64,000 bases of DNA, from assembly GCA_016719055.1 (NCBI GenBank), contig JADKAW010000038.1, positions 62,001-126,000 of the forward strand, in the 5' to 3' direction. The notes under the pieces were generated by a model that did not search any database, was not told the origin of the DNA, and saw nothing but the letters and a program-made list of their open reading frames with translations. The DNA is from Candidatus Rhodoferax mariagerensis (GTDB taxonomy: Bacteria; Pseudomonadota; Gammaproteobacteria; Burkholderiales; Burkholderiaceae_C). Numbering within the stretch: the stretch's first letter is position 1; every line of letters begins with the position of its first letter. The translations under genes and the position numbers were made by a program. This document shows, one piece after another, positions 35,099 to 44,326 of this stretch.

Positions 35099-35722
35099 CT
35101 ACGGAGTTTGTGCCGCCAGTGTGGCGTAGTGGCGTATCAGGTGCGCCAGCGATTCCACCTGCAGCTTGGCAAACAGGTTGGCGCGGTGGGTTTCAACCGT
35201 GCGCGGCGACAAACCCAGGGCTCGGCCGATTTCCTTGTTGGTCAGGCCTTCAACAATCAACCCCAGCACCTCGCGTTCCCGCTCCGACAGTTGGGCAAAA
35301 AGCTCGCAGGCCTGCCGGTTGGCCTGGTGCCGCTCACGCGAGCGCACGTGTGAGCGCACGGCGTTTTGCAGTGCTTCAAGCAGCACCTCATCGTCTACTG
35401 GTTTTTCCAGAAACTCGGTGGCACCCGCCTTGAAAGCCCGGCGGCACAACTCCACCGTGCCATGCCCGGTGAGCATGATGACGGGTTGGTCCACACCTTG
35501 GGCGATCAGTGCGTCCAGCACGGTCAGCCCGCTGATGCCGGGCATGCGCACGTCCAGCACGATGGCGCCGATGCTTTGCCGGTCAAAGTTGCGCATGAAG
35601 TCCTGCGGGTCAGCCCAGGCCTGAACACGCAAGCCCACGGTGCCAATCAGCAATGCCAGGCTGGCGCGCACGGCTTCGTCGTCGTCAATCAGATGGATCA
35701 GGGGCGACAGGGGCACATTCAT
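35099..35722 (-). CDS. response regulator, FixJ-like with LuxR-type HTH
   Basis: 207 residues. Receiver domain (about 7-120) with phospho-acceptor D57 in IVLDVRMPGISG, LTGHGTV and the lysine in FLEKPVDD, then a LuxR-type helix-turn-helix (about 140-200, SEREREVLGLIVEGLTNKEI and SPRTVETHRANLF). This is a phosphorylation-controlled transcription activator. The start codon overlaps the kinase gene stop by four bases (35719-35722). It probably controls nearby genes such as the HbpS-like/ankyrin pair, but no binding site was identified. Confidence 0.94.
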   Translation of the reverse strand: MNVPLSPLIHLIDDDEAVRASLALLIGTVGLRVQAWADPQDFMRNFDRQSIGAIVLDVRMPGISGLTVLDALIAQGVDQPVIMLTGHGTVELCRRAFKAGATEFLEKPVDDEVLLEALQNAVRSHVRSRERHQANRQACELFAQLSEREREVLGLIVEGLTNKEIGRALGLSPRTVETHRANLFAKLQVESLAHLIRHYATLAAQTP

Positions 35723-37218
35723 GGGTGGCTAGCCAACGGCAAGGTCAGAACAAACTCGGCACCGCGTTCGGTTTGGGCATTTGCGCGCAGTTGTCCACCC
35801 ATGCCCGTGGCAAGGGTTTCGCACAGGCTCAAACCCAGACCCAGCCCACCGTCGCGGGTGCTGAAAAATGGCTCGAACAGGTGGGGCAGGGTGTCGGGTG
35901 TGATGCCCGGCCCGGTGTCCACCACGCGCAGCACACCCACACCGTCCCCGTGCTCAATATGCAGGGTCAGTTGGCGTGCGCCTTCGGGCACCTGCTGCAG
36001 CGCCTGCAAGGCGTTGGTGATCAGGTTGTGCACGATTTGCTCCAGCGCAACCCGCTCGGCTATTACCCAAGCGGGCCGTGCCACCAGCAGCGCCGTGGTC
36101 ACAGCCAGGCGTTTGCATTCAGGCTGCAGCAGGTCAAGCGCGTTGCTCACCGCCTGCTCCAGGTCCACCGTCTCGCTGATGGGTGCCGCCTGGGGCCGCT
36201 CCACGGTGCGGCGCAAGCGCCCCAGCACGTCGGCGGCGCGCCGTGCCTGGGCCACGGCCTGGGCCATGGCCTGCTGCACGGTGGGCAAATCCATGGGGTC
36301 GTCCGCTAGCAGGCGCTTGGCCGCATGGGTGTTGGCCAGTATTGCGGTCAGAGGCTGGTTCAGTTCATGGGCCATGCCAGCGGCTAGTTCCCCCAGTGTG
36401 TTGAGGCGCGCCACCTGCCCGACCCGCAGCAACTCTTCAGCGCGCCGGCGTGCATTGCGCTGGTTTTGCCAGGCTGACCACGCCGCCATCATCCCAGCCA
36501 CGCCCAGGGTCCACAGCGCCATGACAGACCAGGGCAACTCGCCCCAGCCAACTTGGCGCACGGCCACCAGCTCAAACGGCTGACTCACGCTGGCCAGATG
36601 CTTGCGAAACTCATAGCGCCATCCGGTATCGCCCAGGCGTCCGGGCTGCACCACAAAGGCAGCGCCCTTGGCAATTTCAAGGGTTACGCGCACCGGGCTG
36701 GTCTGTACCGGCATGGGCCATTCGCTCCAGGGGACGGTGTGGTGCACATCAATCAGCAAGGCATAACTGGCGGGCTGCGCCGCCAGCACCAGCTGGTAGC
36801 GCCCCCGATCAAGCGTGAAATCGGGGTTGGCAAGCACGGCGGCGCGGGTCTGGCCCGAGGCCTGTTCCGCCACTTGCAGGCTGGCACTGGGCCAGGGGTT
36901 GGTGGGTGCACGCCGTTGCACACTCAGGATTTGCGGGTAGACCGATGACAGGCGTTGCGCCGCCGGTTCGGGCTCGCCCGGCAACGCGGCAGGCTGCAGC
37001 AGGGCCAAGGTAGCCAGCACGGCTTCGTGCTGCACGGCGCGTTGACTCAACAGCCGGTGGCTGATGCGGGCATCGGTCTCAAACGCGGCCTGCAATTGGA
37101 CCAGCTCAGCGCGAGCCAACAGCACACAAACAAGTGCCGATAACGCTAACCACGCAAAACCGCGCAGCCCATTAATCTTAGATCGCACGGGGCAGCTCAA
37201 CAAAAAAAAGGGGCGCAT
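35719..37218 (-). CDS. membrane sensor histidine kinase, partner of the FixJ-like regulator
   Basis: 499 residues counted from ATG 37218. TM1 (about 18-38), a periplasmic domain of about 220 residues, TM2 (about 270-290, MALWTLGVAGMMAAW), then HisKA with GELAAGMAHELNQPLTAILAN and a HATPase with NLITNALQAL, DTGPGI and GGLGLGLSLCETLA. This kinase type usually pairs with FixJ/TtrR-like regulators, as here. The frame is open for 48 codons further upstream but that part would overlap the UspA gene; ATG 37218 leaves a 26-base gap. The periplasmic ligand is unknown. Confidence 0.9.
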   Translation of the reverse strand: MRPFFLLSCPVRSKINGLRGFAWLALSALVCVLLARAELVQLQAAFETDARISHRLLSQRAVQHEAVLATLALLQPAALPGEPEPAAQRLSSVYPQILSVQRRAPTNPWPSASLQVAEQASGQTRAAVLANPDFTLDRGRYQLVLAAQPASYALLIDVHHTVPWSEWPMPVQTSPVRVTLEIAKGAAFVVQPGRLGDTGWRYEFRKHLASVSQPFELVAVRQVGWGELPWSVMALWTLGVAGMMAAWSAWQNQRNARRRAEELLRVGQVARLNTLGELAAGMAHELNQPLTAILANTHAAKRLLADDPMDLPTVQQAMAQAVAQARRAADVLGRLRRTVERPQAAPISETVDLEQAVSNALDLLQPECKRLAVTTALLVARPAWVIAERVALEQIVHNLITNALQALQQVPEGARQLTLHIEHGDGVGVLRVVDTGPGITPDTLPHLFEPFFSTRDGGLGLGLSLCETLATGMGGQLRANAQTERGAEFVLTLPLASHP

Positions 37219-37244
37219 CAAGGACCGCCCTGTCGCTGGTGCGG

Positions 37245-37673
37245 CTACTTGATCAACAATACTGGCACGGGCGAGAGCTGCACGACTTTGGTGGTCACGG
37301 AGCCCATAAAAAGCCCGGTCACGCTGCCCAAGCCGCGCACCCCCATCACAATCATGCGGCAACCCTTGTTCTGGGCAAATTCGATCAGCGAGGGTGCAGC
37401 CTCGCCCACCAGAATGTGCGAGGTGAACACAATGCCTGCAAGCGTCAATTTTTCCTTGGCATTGGCCAAGGCGGCTTCACCTTCTTCACGGTGAAAATCC
37501 TCGACCGTCTTGAGATCGATAAAGCGCGTCACGTTTGACGACAGGGCCGACTGCACGTTGACCAGATAAACCAGCGGTTTGTAAGCCATATTGGTCAGCT
37601 CGCCGATGACGTGGTCAACTGCTTTGAGCGAGGGTTCCGAGCCATCAATGGCAATCAGGTAGGAAGCATTCAT
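37245..37673 (-). CDS. universal stress protein UspA family
   Basis: 142 residues of one Usp domain. N-terminal YLIAIDGSEPSLKAVDHVI and C-terminal MGVRGLGSVTGLFMGSVTTK, the latter matching the ATP-binding pattern G-2x-G-9x-G-S/T. A cytoplasmic nucleotide-binding stress protein. It lies 11 bases downstream of the TerC-family gene and 26 bases upstream of the sensor kinase gene, so all may be one transcript. Confidence 0.93.
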   Translation of the reverse strand: MNASYLIAIDGSEPSLKAVDHVIGELTNMAYKPLVYLVNVQSALSSNVTRFIDLKTVEDFHREEGEAALANAKEKLTLAGIVFTSHILVGEAAPSLIEFAQNKGCRMIVMGVRGLGSVTGLFMGSVTTKVVQLSPVPVLLIK

Positions 37674-37684
37674 GACGTGTGCCC

Positions 37685-38410
37685 TCAGAGTTGTTTTTCG
37701 TCTGGCAATGCAGACAGCTCAACGGATGCGTGCGGCTTTTGGCGGCTGCCCAACCACTTGCCCACAGCCACCACCAAAATGGCTCCTGTTGTTGCAAACA
37801 GATAGCCTGCATACGGAATGCCTTTGGAAATACTCTGCGGGGTTGCCTGATCGGTCAGCAGCATGCCCCCTGCAATCCAGCCCAGCAGCGCTGCGCCCAG
37901 AGTGACCACAATCGGAAATCTGTCCATCAGGGTGAGCACCAATTTGCTGCCCCAAACCACAATCGGGATCGACACCAAAATGCCAAAAGTCACCAGTACC
38001 ATGGAGCCGTGAGAGGCGCCCGCCACGGCAATCACATTGTCCAGGCTCATGACGGCATCTGCCACCACAATGGTTTTGATCGCCGCCAACAGGGTGGTGC
38101 CACCGTCGATATCGCTATGCTCGCCATCATGTTCCGGCCTCATCAGCTTGATGCCAATCCAGAACAGCAGCAAGCCACCGACGATTTTCAGGTAGGGTAC
38201 AGCCAGCAACTGCAAGGCAAAGAAAATCATCACCACACGCAGCCCAATGGCACCAACAACGCCCCAAAAAATACCCTTGTTTCGCTGCGCGGGGGGCAAC
38301 TTGCGGCAGGCCAGGGCAATCACCACCGCGTTGTCGCCGCCCAGCATGATGTCGATGGCGATGATTTGCAAAACCGCGATCCAGAAAAGGGAAGAAGATA
38401 AATCAGGCAT
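37685..38410 (-). CDS. TerC/YjbE-family integral membrane protein
   Basis: 241 residues with about seven membrane segments. Two acidic membrane motifs typical of TerC are seen: IDIMLGGDNAVVIALA and ADAVMSLDNVIAVAGA. Members of this family have been linked to metal (notably manganese) export and tellurite resistance, so metal ion export is the likely role. First of a minus-strand run with UspA and the two-component genes. A His/Asp-rich loop (RPEHDGEHSDIDGG) lies between segments three and four and could bind metal. Confidence 0.9.
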   Translation of the reverse strand: MPDLSSSLFWIAVLQIIAIDIMLGGDNAVVIALACRKLPPAQRNKGIFWGVVGAIGLRVVMIFFALQLLAVPYLKIVGGLLLFWIGIKLMRPEHDGEHSDIDGGTTLLAAIKTIVVADAVMSLDNVIAVAGASHGSMVLVTFGILVSIPIVVWGSKLVLTLMDRFPIVVTLGAALLGWIAGGMLLTDQATPQSISKGIPYAGYLFATTGAILVVAVGKWLGSRQKPHASVELSALPDEKQL

Positions 38411-38968
38411 CGTGGAGATCGGTTTCTTGAAGGTAACAGGTCATGCCAAGCACAACCCAAGACACGCACTTTATTACATTTAAGGGGCAACTACAAATCA
38501 TCGGTGCATTCGAGTTCACGCAAACTGAGTTGGCGGTCTACCGTGATCGTGGCTTCGCACAAGGGCGTGGCGCAGGGCAACCCGAGGTAGATCGTTGCGC
38601 CTTGGCAGTGCATTTTTAGCCAAGGCGGTACTAGGCTTGAAGACCTCCACGCCCCAGTGCGAAGTCGCTGGTGTTTCACGAGCCATGATGTACGCCCGTC
38701 AAAAACCCAAAGCGGTCGATGAAGAATACACCCGTCATCCGTTCTACGGTACTTTGCGCATGCTGGTCGTCATCAGCAAGGCTGAACCCCAACGAAAAAT
38801 CGAGTCAGCAGCGAGATACAAACACGCACTGCGTGTCGGACCACCTGAATCAACAGTGGGACAGTGACCAGATCAAATGGCCGGCTAAACTGTTTGCATG
38901 CAAGGAGGACGCTTTTTGGAAGCCTCTGAATTCAGCATGGTGCGTCAAAACAAACGGGAGTACGTTGT
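38411..38968 (+). mobile_element. gene-free stretch with IS3-family transposase remnant (about 38655-38790)
   Basis: Most of this 558-base gap is non-coding. The frame at 38595-38867 contains CEVAGVSRAMMYARQ, AVDEEYTRHPFYGTLRM, which aligns with the start of IS3-family OrfB (CELxGxSRSSxYY ... IDExYxxxPFYGxRRM). The rest of the transposase, its DDE residues and the element ends are missing. The flanking sequence upstream shows no recognisable feature. Confidence 0.6.
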
Positions 38969-40108
38969 ATGCAGGAACGATTTGAGATGGCAGTACTGGT
39001 GGTATTTGCCTGGATTGTGAAGCTGTTATTCCTTCTCTACCGGGCGATTCCGTTTTCTTTGCCCTTTGGGGCGCTACTGTTTTTGGTAAAGCGCTATTGG
39101 TTTGCTCAGCAGCCCGATTGCATTTTTTGGTACCTCACTGTAGCGGCGGCGGTTTTCATGGCAATCGTTACCCAGAAGCACCAGTACACCAAAGACAACC
39201 CCTACCGAGCCTACATCGGCTGGTATGGCCGACTTGAAAAAATGGCTGACGGCTTGATCGCATGGATCGGCACTGTCAAGTACTTTACCTCTCCGTTGGG
39301 CCTGGTGGAAGACCCCGGCTCGTACAGAATTCGCGGCGAGGATGTCCGCTCCTTGATCGACTCCGAATTGAGACCGGGCGACATTCTGCTCAGAGGCTTT
39401 GACGGCTATTTGGACGGCCTGATGATGAAGTTCACCGGTGGCGGAGAAGGCATGGGAATGAACTTTTCCCATGCAGCGCTGTATCTCGGTGATCTCAACG
39501 ATACCAGAGACAAGCCGATCGTGGCCAGACGATTGCAAGTGCTGGACGACAAAGGACTGTGGGTTGAAGCCACGCCGGACCAACAGAACGCCGTGCGGGA
39601 TGATGAAAAGTATTACAAGGAGGGACGACAGAAAGTGGTGCACTCCATGACAAGAGGGGTTTTTGTAGAGGATATTCTGACCTTTCTCCGATGTGACTAC
39701 CTGGCCGTCCTGCGCCTGCCGCAGACGTTTCGGCTGTCACCGCAAGAGCGAGCCGAAGATCACTCACTGATTGCCAACCTTGCGCCGGATGCCGAGAATA
39801 TCCGGCAAATGCTACTCAACGGCCAGGCTGTCACCTCCGCGGAAGTCCTGGAGGCTGTCCATTTGTCAGCCTTGGGGAAAATCGGGTCTTGCTACGACTT
39901 CCAGTTCAATGATGCGAAGACGCACCAGCGATTCAGTTGCTCGGAGTACGTTTATTACTGCTTCAAGAGTGTTCATTGCTACATCGGGCTGGAGCTAAAA
40001 AAACACGCTTTTCTGAAGATATTCTTTCCGCGCACGACCATCACGCCGTCCGACATCTACGACGCTGCGATTAAACACAAGAAACTGGATGTCATCTGGC
40101 CACGGTAG
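38969..40108 (+). CDS. YiiX-like permuted NlpC/P60 protein with N-terminal membrane anchor
   Basis: 379 residues. Two N-terminal membrane segments (about 7-28 and 40-70, the second containing WYLTVAAAVFMAIV) anchor a cytoplasmic or periplasmic domain. That domain begins ELRPGDILLRG, followed by NFSHAALYLG with the predicted catalytic His, and later FSCSEYVYYCF with the predicted catalytic Cys. His before Cys is the order expected in the circularly permuted NlpC/P60 group (YiiX/YaeF, LRAT relatives), whose members can cleave or transfer amide and lipid-linked groups. The true substrate is unknown. The gene stands alone between an IS remnant and a convergent quinone reductase. Confidence 0.8.
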   Translation: MQERFEMAVLVVFAWIVKLLFLLYRAIPFSLPFGALLFLVKRYWFAQQPDCIFWYLTVAAAVFMAIVTQKHQYTKDNPYRAYIGWYGRLEKMADGLIAWIGTVKYFTSPLGLVEDPGSYRIRGEDVRSLIDSELRPGDILLRGFDGYLDGLMMKFTGGGEGMGMNFSHAALYLGDLNDTRDKPIVARRLQVLDDKGLWVEATPDQQNAVRDDEKYYKEGRQKVVHSMTRGVFVEDILTFLRCDYLAVLRLPQTFRLSPQERAEDHSLIANLAPDAENIRQMLLNGQAVTSAEVLEAVHLSALGKIGSCYDFQFNDAKTHQRFSCSEYVYYCFKSVHCYIGLELKKHAFLKIFFPRTTITPSDIYDAAIKHKKLDVIWPR

Positions 40109-40199
40109 ACGACTGCTGCTGCCAATGCCAACAGGAATGTTCTACGAAGTCTTCCCGTTGCTGTGTCCGAACTGTGGCAGGGATCCGATGGGTTAAGCC

Positions 40200-40868
40200 T
40201 CAGTATTCACCGACATTGATAGGGTCCTCTTCGGCGACTCTGCTTAGGCGTTTCGCGTAGTCGGCAAGCCACCTCTTGCGCTGGGACTCGCTCACTCGAA
40301 CCGGGCCAAAGTGAATTTGAGGCTTCAGAACATCAAAACCGACAAATTGCAGAATGCCGCGTTGTATGGGTCTCAGGATAGCGTCAATGTCGCCGTTGAA
40401 GCCCCCTTTGCGAAAAGTCTCTTCCGGGCCACCCGTGGTTACCGAAAGCAAGGCTCGCTTGCCGTGGAATATTCCCCTGCCGTAAACTGCCCCATTCCCG
40501 TAAGTGCGGCCCATCGCCAGGGTTCGATCAACCCACCCCTTAAGTATTGCCGGCAAACCAAACCACCAAAGCGGGAACTGAAAGATCATCAAATCGCAGG
40601 CCTCGATCTTGCAAATCTCGGCTTCGAGTTCAGGTGCAAAACCGCCGTTTGCGCTTGCATGGCTTTCCTCAAGCTGCAGTTTGAGGTAATCGGGCTCTTT
40701 TGCCACCAGAAAGTTATGACGATCCGAAACCGGATTAAAACCCATCCGATAGAGATCGCTGACAACGACGGTGTGTCCCCCTTCTTCAAGGGTCCGTTTA
40801 GCTGTGTCCAGCAAGCCACCGTTAAAGCTCTTCGGTTCCGGGTGAGCAAAGACAATAAGGATGTTCAT
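40200..40868 (-). CDS. NAD(P)H dehydrogenase (quinone), flavodoxin-like fold
   Basis: 222 residues from ATG 40868. MNILIVFAHPEPKSFNGGL, FQFPLWWFGLPAILKGWVDR and LLSVTTGGPEETF are characteristic of the NQO1/MdaB group. It would be an FAD- or FMN-binding cytosolic enzyme reducing quinones by two electrons, protecting against redox cycling. A TTG six codons upstream is an alternative start. It lies on the same strand as an SDR gene 69 bases upstream, and these with the divergent quinone oxidoreductase form a small redox group. Confidence 0.92.
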   Translation of the reverse strand: MNILIVFAHPEPKSFNGGLLDTAKRTLEEGGHTVVVSDLYRMGFNPVSDRHNFLVAKEPDYLKLQLEESHASANGGFAPELEAEICKIEACDLMIFQFPLWWFGLPAILKGWVDRTLAMGRTYGNGAVYGRGIFHGKRALLSVTTGGPEETFRKGGFNGDIDAILRPIQRGILQFVGFDVLKPQIHFGPVRVSESQRKRWLADYAKRLSRVAEEDPINVGEY

Positions 40869-40937
40869 TTCGGATTTGATGATCAAAAGTGCGCAGCGCG
40901 AAAGGTCCTGCGTTGCTGTTAAAAAGGGTTTGGCAAG

Positions 40938-41660
40938 CTAGCCAGCCATCCGAGCACCGCCGTCTACGTCAATCAATGCACCTGTGGTATGGCCATTCGC
41001 AATGAGGAACTCTATTGCCATAGCAATATCATCGACAGTCCCGATGCGGCCAACCGGAAGCGACTTGGCAGCATTTGCAAACATGCGAGCTTTTACTTCT
41101 GCGGGCATTTGATCATAGACCGGCGTATCAACCAGCCCCGGCGACACGACATTGACCCGTAGCGGTGCCAATTCCTTGGCAAGCGTCTGCGCCAACTGCG
41201 TGATGGCACCGTTGACAGCGGCGAGCCCAGCCATTCCAGAAACTGCCGTACGCGAGGCTGCGCCAGTGACCATGACAACCGAACCATCGCGACGCAAATG
41301 TGGCAACGTCGCCTGAAGGGTCTGCCAATACCCCAAAAGCTTGTTTTCCAGCATGCCGCGCAAGGCTTCGGCAGAGGTGGTGGAAAACGGCCCCAGTGCG
41401 GTGTTGCTAGATGCCACAAGCACCAAATGGTCAATGCTGCCGACCTGCTCAACGAGTGCCGCCAGCGAAGCAGTGTCAGTGAAATCAGCCACATAGGCGT
41501 TGGCGCTGCCATCAATTGTGGCCAGGGCGGTGTCAAGTTTCGCCTGTGAGCGACCGACAATCGCAACCTCTGCGTTGGCACGAGCAAGGCGTTGTGCCGC
41601 AGCCAGACCCATACCATTGGAACCACCAACGATCATGATGCGCTGTTGGGTGAGTGTCAT
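40938..41660 (-). CDS. short-chain dehydrogenase family protein lacking the Tyr-Lys pair
   Basis: 240 residues of Rossmann fold. The nucleotide-binding motif is MIVGGSNGMGLAAAQRLA, followed by VADFTDTASL and the tail NGHTTGALIDVDGGARM. In the segment where YxxxK is expected, after VTGAASRTAVSGM, it reads AGLAAVNGAI, so neither catalytic Tyr nor Lys is present. It therefore belongs to an atypical branch of the family; it may still bind NAD(P) or use different chemistry. CTCC (complement GGAG) lies near ATG 41660. Confidence 0.88.
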   Translation of the reverse strand: MTLTQQRIMIVGGSNGMGLAAAQRLARANAEVAIVGRSQAKLDTALATIDGSANAYVADFTDTASLAALVEQVGSIDHLVLVASSNTALGPFSTTSAEALRGMLENKLLGYWQTLQATLPHLRRDGSVVMVTGAASRTAVSGMAGLAAVNGAITQLAQTLAKELAPLRVNVVSPGLVDTPVYDQMPAEVKARMFANAAKSLPVGRIGTVDDIAMAIEFLIANGHTTGALIDVDGGARMAG

Positions 41661-41832
41661 GTCGATTCTCCTGACGGGTTAACTACAGCAGGCAAATTCC
41701 ACGTCTCTTGGGGCGATCCCCCAATCTAGGGCGTGTTCGATGCCTCACAACTTGCTGAGCGATTTTCAACACTGAACCAAAAACCCTTTGTTCTAAGGGA
41801 TATCTTGCGTTCGCTTCGGTACACTCCATTGC

Positions 41833-42834
41833 ATGAATGCACTATTGCTCGATCATCCACAGCACGCCTTTATGCTCAGAATGGGAGCGATGCCTTTGCC
41901 TGAGCCAGCTCCGGGCGAAATACGGGTTCGCCTGTGTGCGGCGGCCCTCAATCCGGTGGATGCCAAACTGGCCACGGGTGGCAATTCGGCCTGGACTTAT
42001 CCGCATATTCCAGGTGTCGACGGCGCAGGATGGGTCGATGCGTTTGGCGAAGGTGCGACTAGGTTCGCCATGGGAGACCGGGTTCTGGCGCATTTCCCTC
42101 TATCCAAACCAGGAACGCTGGCAGAGTTTGCACTGATTCAGGAGCGGGCAGTTTGTCAGGTGCCACAGACTGTCAGCCTGCTGACTGCTGCGACGCTTCC
42201 GTGTGCTGCCTGGACTGCCTGGCAGGCACTGACGCGAAAGCTCTACTTGGGGTCACGCCAGACAACGCCCACTATTTTGATTGAAGCTGCAGCCGGCGGC
42301 GTTGGCGGCTTCGCCGTGCAGATGGCCAAGCATCTGGGCGCAACCGTGATTGCGACCTGTTCTGATGCCAATCGCAAGTACGTCAGCGAGTTGGGTGCTG
42401 ACCATGTGATTGACTATCGGAGCGAGGATGTAAGCGCGTCCATATTGCAGTTGACGGGAGGACGTGGCGTGGATGCGGTGCTCGATTCGCTCGGTGGCCC
42501 AAGCGGACAGCGCGACTTGGGCTTGCTGGCTTACGCAGGGTCAATGGCATGCCTGATCAACCTGCCTGATGTTTCCAAAATCAATGTCTTTCGCCTGGCA
42601 CCGAGCCTGCATTTCATCACGCTCGGTGGTGCCTGGCTCTCGGGAGATCGCGCCGCACTATTGGATTTTGCAAAAATGGGCGACGAGGTGCTGGCTCTGT
42701 TGACCACGGGTGCCTTGCAGCCCTTGCCGATGACAGTCGTTGCTTTTGATGCCAAGGCAGTGACACATGCGCTGCATCAGCAACTTGATGGAAGGGTTCG
42801 CGGCAAGCAGGTGGTCGAGATAGCCGCGGAGTAA
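41833..42834 (+). CDS. zinc-independent medium-chain quinone oxidoreductase/alcohol dehydrogenase-like
   Basis: 333 residues. GroES-like N-terminal part with AAALNPVDAKLATGG and PGVDGAGWVDAFG, then a Rossmann domain with IEAAAGGVGGFAVQMAKHLGA, the NADPH motif of the quinone oxidoreductase (zeta-crystallin) group. Cys/His zinc ligands are not seen. It probably reduces quinones or alpha,beta-unsaturated carbonyls. It is divergent from the SDR gene with 172 bases between, a likely shared regulatory region, although no regulator gene adjoins. Confidence 0.9.
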   Translation: MNALLLDHPQHAFMLRMGAMPLPEPAPGEIRVRLCAAALNPVDAKLATGGNSAWTYPHIPGVDGAGWVDAFGEGATRFAMGDRVLAHFPLSKPGTLAEFALIQERAVCQVPQTVSLLTAATLPCAAWTAWQALTRKLYLGSRQTTPTILIEAAAGGVGGFAVQMAKHLGATVIATCSDANRKYVSELGADHVIDYRSEDVSASILQLTGGRGVDAVLDSLGGPSGQRDLGLLAYAGSMACLINLPDVSKINVFRLAPSLHFITLGGAWLSGDRAALLDFAKMGDEVLALLTTGALQPLPMTVVAFDAKAVTHALHQQLDGRVRGKQVVEIAAE

Positions 42835-42900
42835 AAATAGATGAGGCCGACCAAATTCACCATATCGCCTCTTAACCCACTTGCCTGTTGAAATGAACGT

Positions 42901-43383
42901 CTACTTGGAGGCTAACTTGCGCTCAATCAGCGCGGCAATGGCACTGCGGTGTTTGAGCCGGGCAAAAGCAAGCGGCGTTTCTCCATGGAGTGATTGAAGC
43001 GACAGGTTCGCTCCCGAATCAATCAGCAGCTTTGCTGTCTCCAGATGTCCTTGCCAAATGGCATCATGCAAAGCGGTGTACCCGTTAAGCGGCCCTTGCT
43101 TGTCTATGTCAATGTGGTACTGAATCAATAGTTTGGCGGCATCGGCGTTGCCTGCATAAGCTGCTGCATGCAGGGCAGTTGCTTTCATGCCCGGGTCAAC
43201 TGCAGCCACGTCTGCCCCAGCCTGCAGCAACATCCGAACAATGTCTGGGTTGCCTTTATAGGCAGCCATGACCAAGGGGGCATCCCCGTTTGCTTCCAGC
43301 ATGTTGACATCGGTGCCTTGCCTTATCAGTTGACCCACCAGCGAAACGTTTTCGTTGTTGATTGCATTCATCAGGGCTGTCAT
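42901..43383 (-). CDS. cytoplasmic ankyrin-repeat protein
   Basis: 160 residues made of four to five ankyrin repeats (for example NMLEANGDAPLVMAAYKGN, MKATALHAAAYAGNADAAKL, NGYTALHDAIWQGHLETAK). No signal peptide with the chosen ATG 43383, which has AAGGAG seven bases upstream; the frame is open further up but without coding character. A protein-interaction module with unknown partner, unrelated in length and location to the exported ankyrin protein at 33758. Confidence 0.88.
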   Translation of the reverse strand: MTALMNAINNENVSLVGQLIRQGTDVNMLEANGDAPLVMAAYKGNPDIVRMLLQAGADVAAVDPGMKATALHAAAYAGNADAAKLLIQYHIDIDKQGPLNGYTALHDAIWQGHLETAKLLIDSGANLSLQSLHGETPLAFARLKHRSAIAALIERKLASK

Positions 43384-43711
43384 GAAACTCTCCTTTTCGT
43401 GCTGCTTGCAAGTTGATGCAAGGTCATTAACTGGAACTTGCCAATCGCTTTGCAACACGATTGTGCACAAATTCAAATCTGGTGGCCAAGTTGAGCTCGG
43501 CAAAGGCGCAGCCTAAGGCGACAAGTTTAGCGGCACCATCGGTGTAGTGGAGCTTGCGAGCATGGCGAACGAGCCCTCCAAACTTTACCGCACCATTGCC
43601 ACCCAGCCGAGGTCAAATTTGAATTCAGTTTTGACTTGAGCAGCCGTGTTGAGACCTCATCAGCATCTGCTGCCGTTGAGGTCATTTGGGAAGGCAAGTG
43701 GTCGACACCGT
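43384..43711. other. gene-free stretch
   Basis: 328 bases between the ankyrin gene start and the stop of the Asp/Arg-rich protein gene. I see no gene, repeat or clear hairpin. It should contain the promoter of the ankyrin gene. Confidence 0.5.
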
Positions 43712-44164
43712 CTATCTGCGGTTTGGAACGTCCGGCAGGCGGTCGTAGCGGTTGCGGATGCCGTCGCCGTCACGGTCGCGGTCGTGACGGTTCGTCACGC
43801 CATCGCGATCCAGATCACCATAGGGTCCATAAGCACGTGCATGGTGCCACTGGTTGCCTGGACGACCTGAATCATGGATGTTGGGGATGCCATCGCGATC
43901 ACGGTCGCCCCAAGGGCCGCGACTCTGCCACTGCCGCCCGTCATGATGCCGACCGTTGTCAAACCGCCAGTCCGGGCGCGGGCCAGGCATAAAAACCGGC
44001 CTGGGTTGCACATAAACCGGGGCGGCATGCACATAAACGCCTGGCACCTGCACGCCAATAGAAAAGCTGACATCGCTGCGGGCCTGCGCCGATGACGCCG
44101 CCACAAAAGCGCCCAGGACAACGGCCACCGCGGCGATGGACTTTGAAGAGAAGAGGTGTTGCAT
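43712..44164 (-). CDS. exported protein with Asp-rich calcium-binding-type repeats
   Basis: 150 residues. Signal peptide (about 1-28, AAVAVVLGAFVAASSAQA), a Pro/Val/Tyr-rich middle (GVYVHAAPVYVQPRPVFMPG), then DRDRDGIPNIHDSGR and DLDRDGVTNRHDRDRDGDGI, which match thrombospondin type 3-like DxDxDGxxN calcium loops. Probably a periplasmic or surface protein whose tail binds calcium. AAGGAG lies five bases upstream of ATG 44164. No enzymatic domain is recognised. Confidence 0.8.
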   Translation of the reverse strand: MQHLFSSKSIAAVAVVLGAFVAASSAQARSDVSFSIGVQVPGVYVHAAPVYVQPRPVFMPGPRPDWRFDNGRHHDGRQWQSRGPWGDRDRDGIPNIHDSGRPGNQWHHARAYGPYGDLDRDGVTNRHDRDRDGDGIRNRYDRLPDVPNRR

Positions 44165-44326
44165 AAAAACTCCTTGGGTTGGTGTGGATCGCATCTTGCG
44201 CCTGCCTGTATGAACGCAAGCTGAACCGATTGAAGAAAGTTCTGGACCAGCGAGTCGATCAGGCGGCCCCCTAGAATTCGCAGGCAACCGGGCTCCGCCG
44301 CGTTGTTTCAGTCAAGAGGTCGCTCC

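Noticed and set aside
38491..38679. 62-codon minus-strand frame with several Cys residues
   Set aside because: No family recognised, no ribosome binding site, and it overlaps the IS3 remnant edge; kept only as part of the gene-free stretch.
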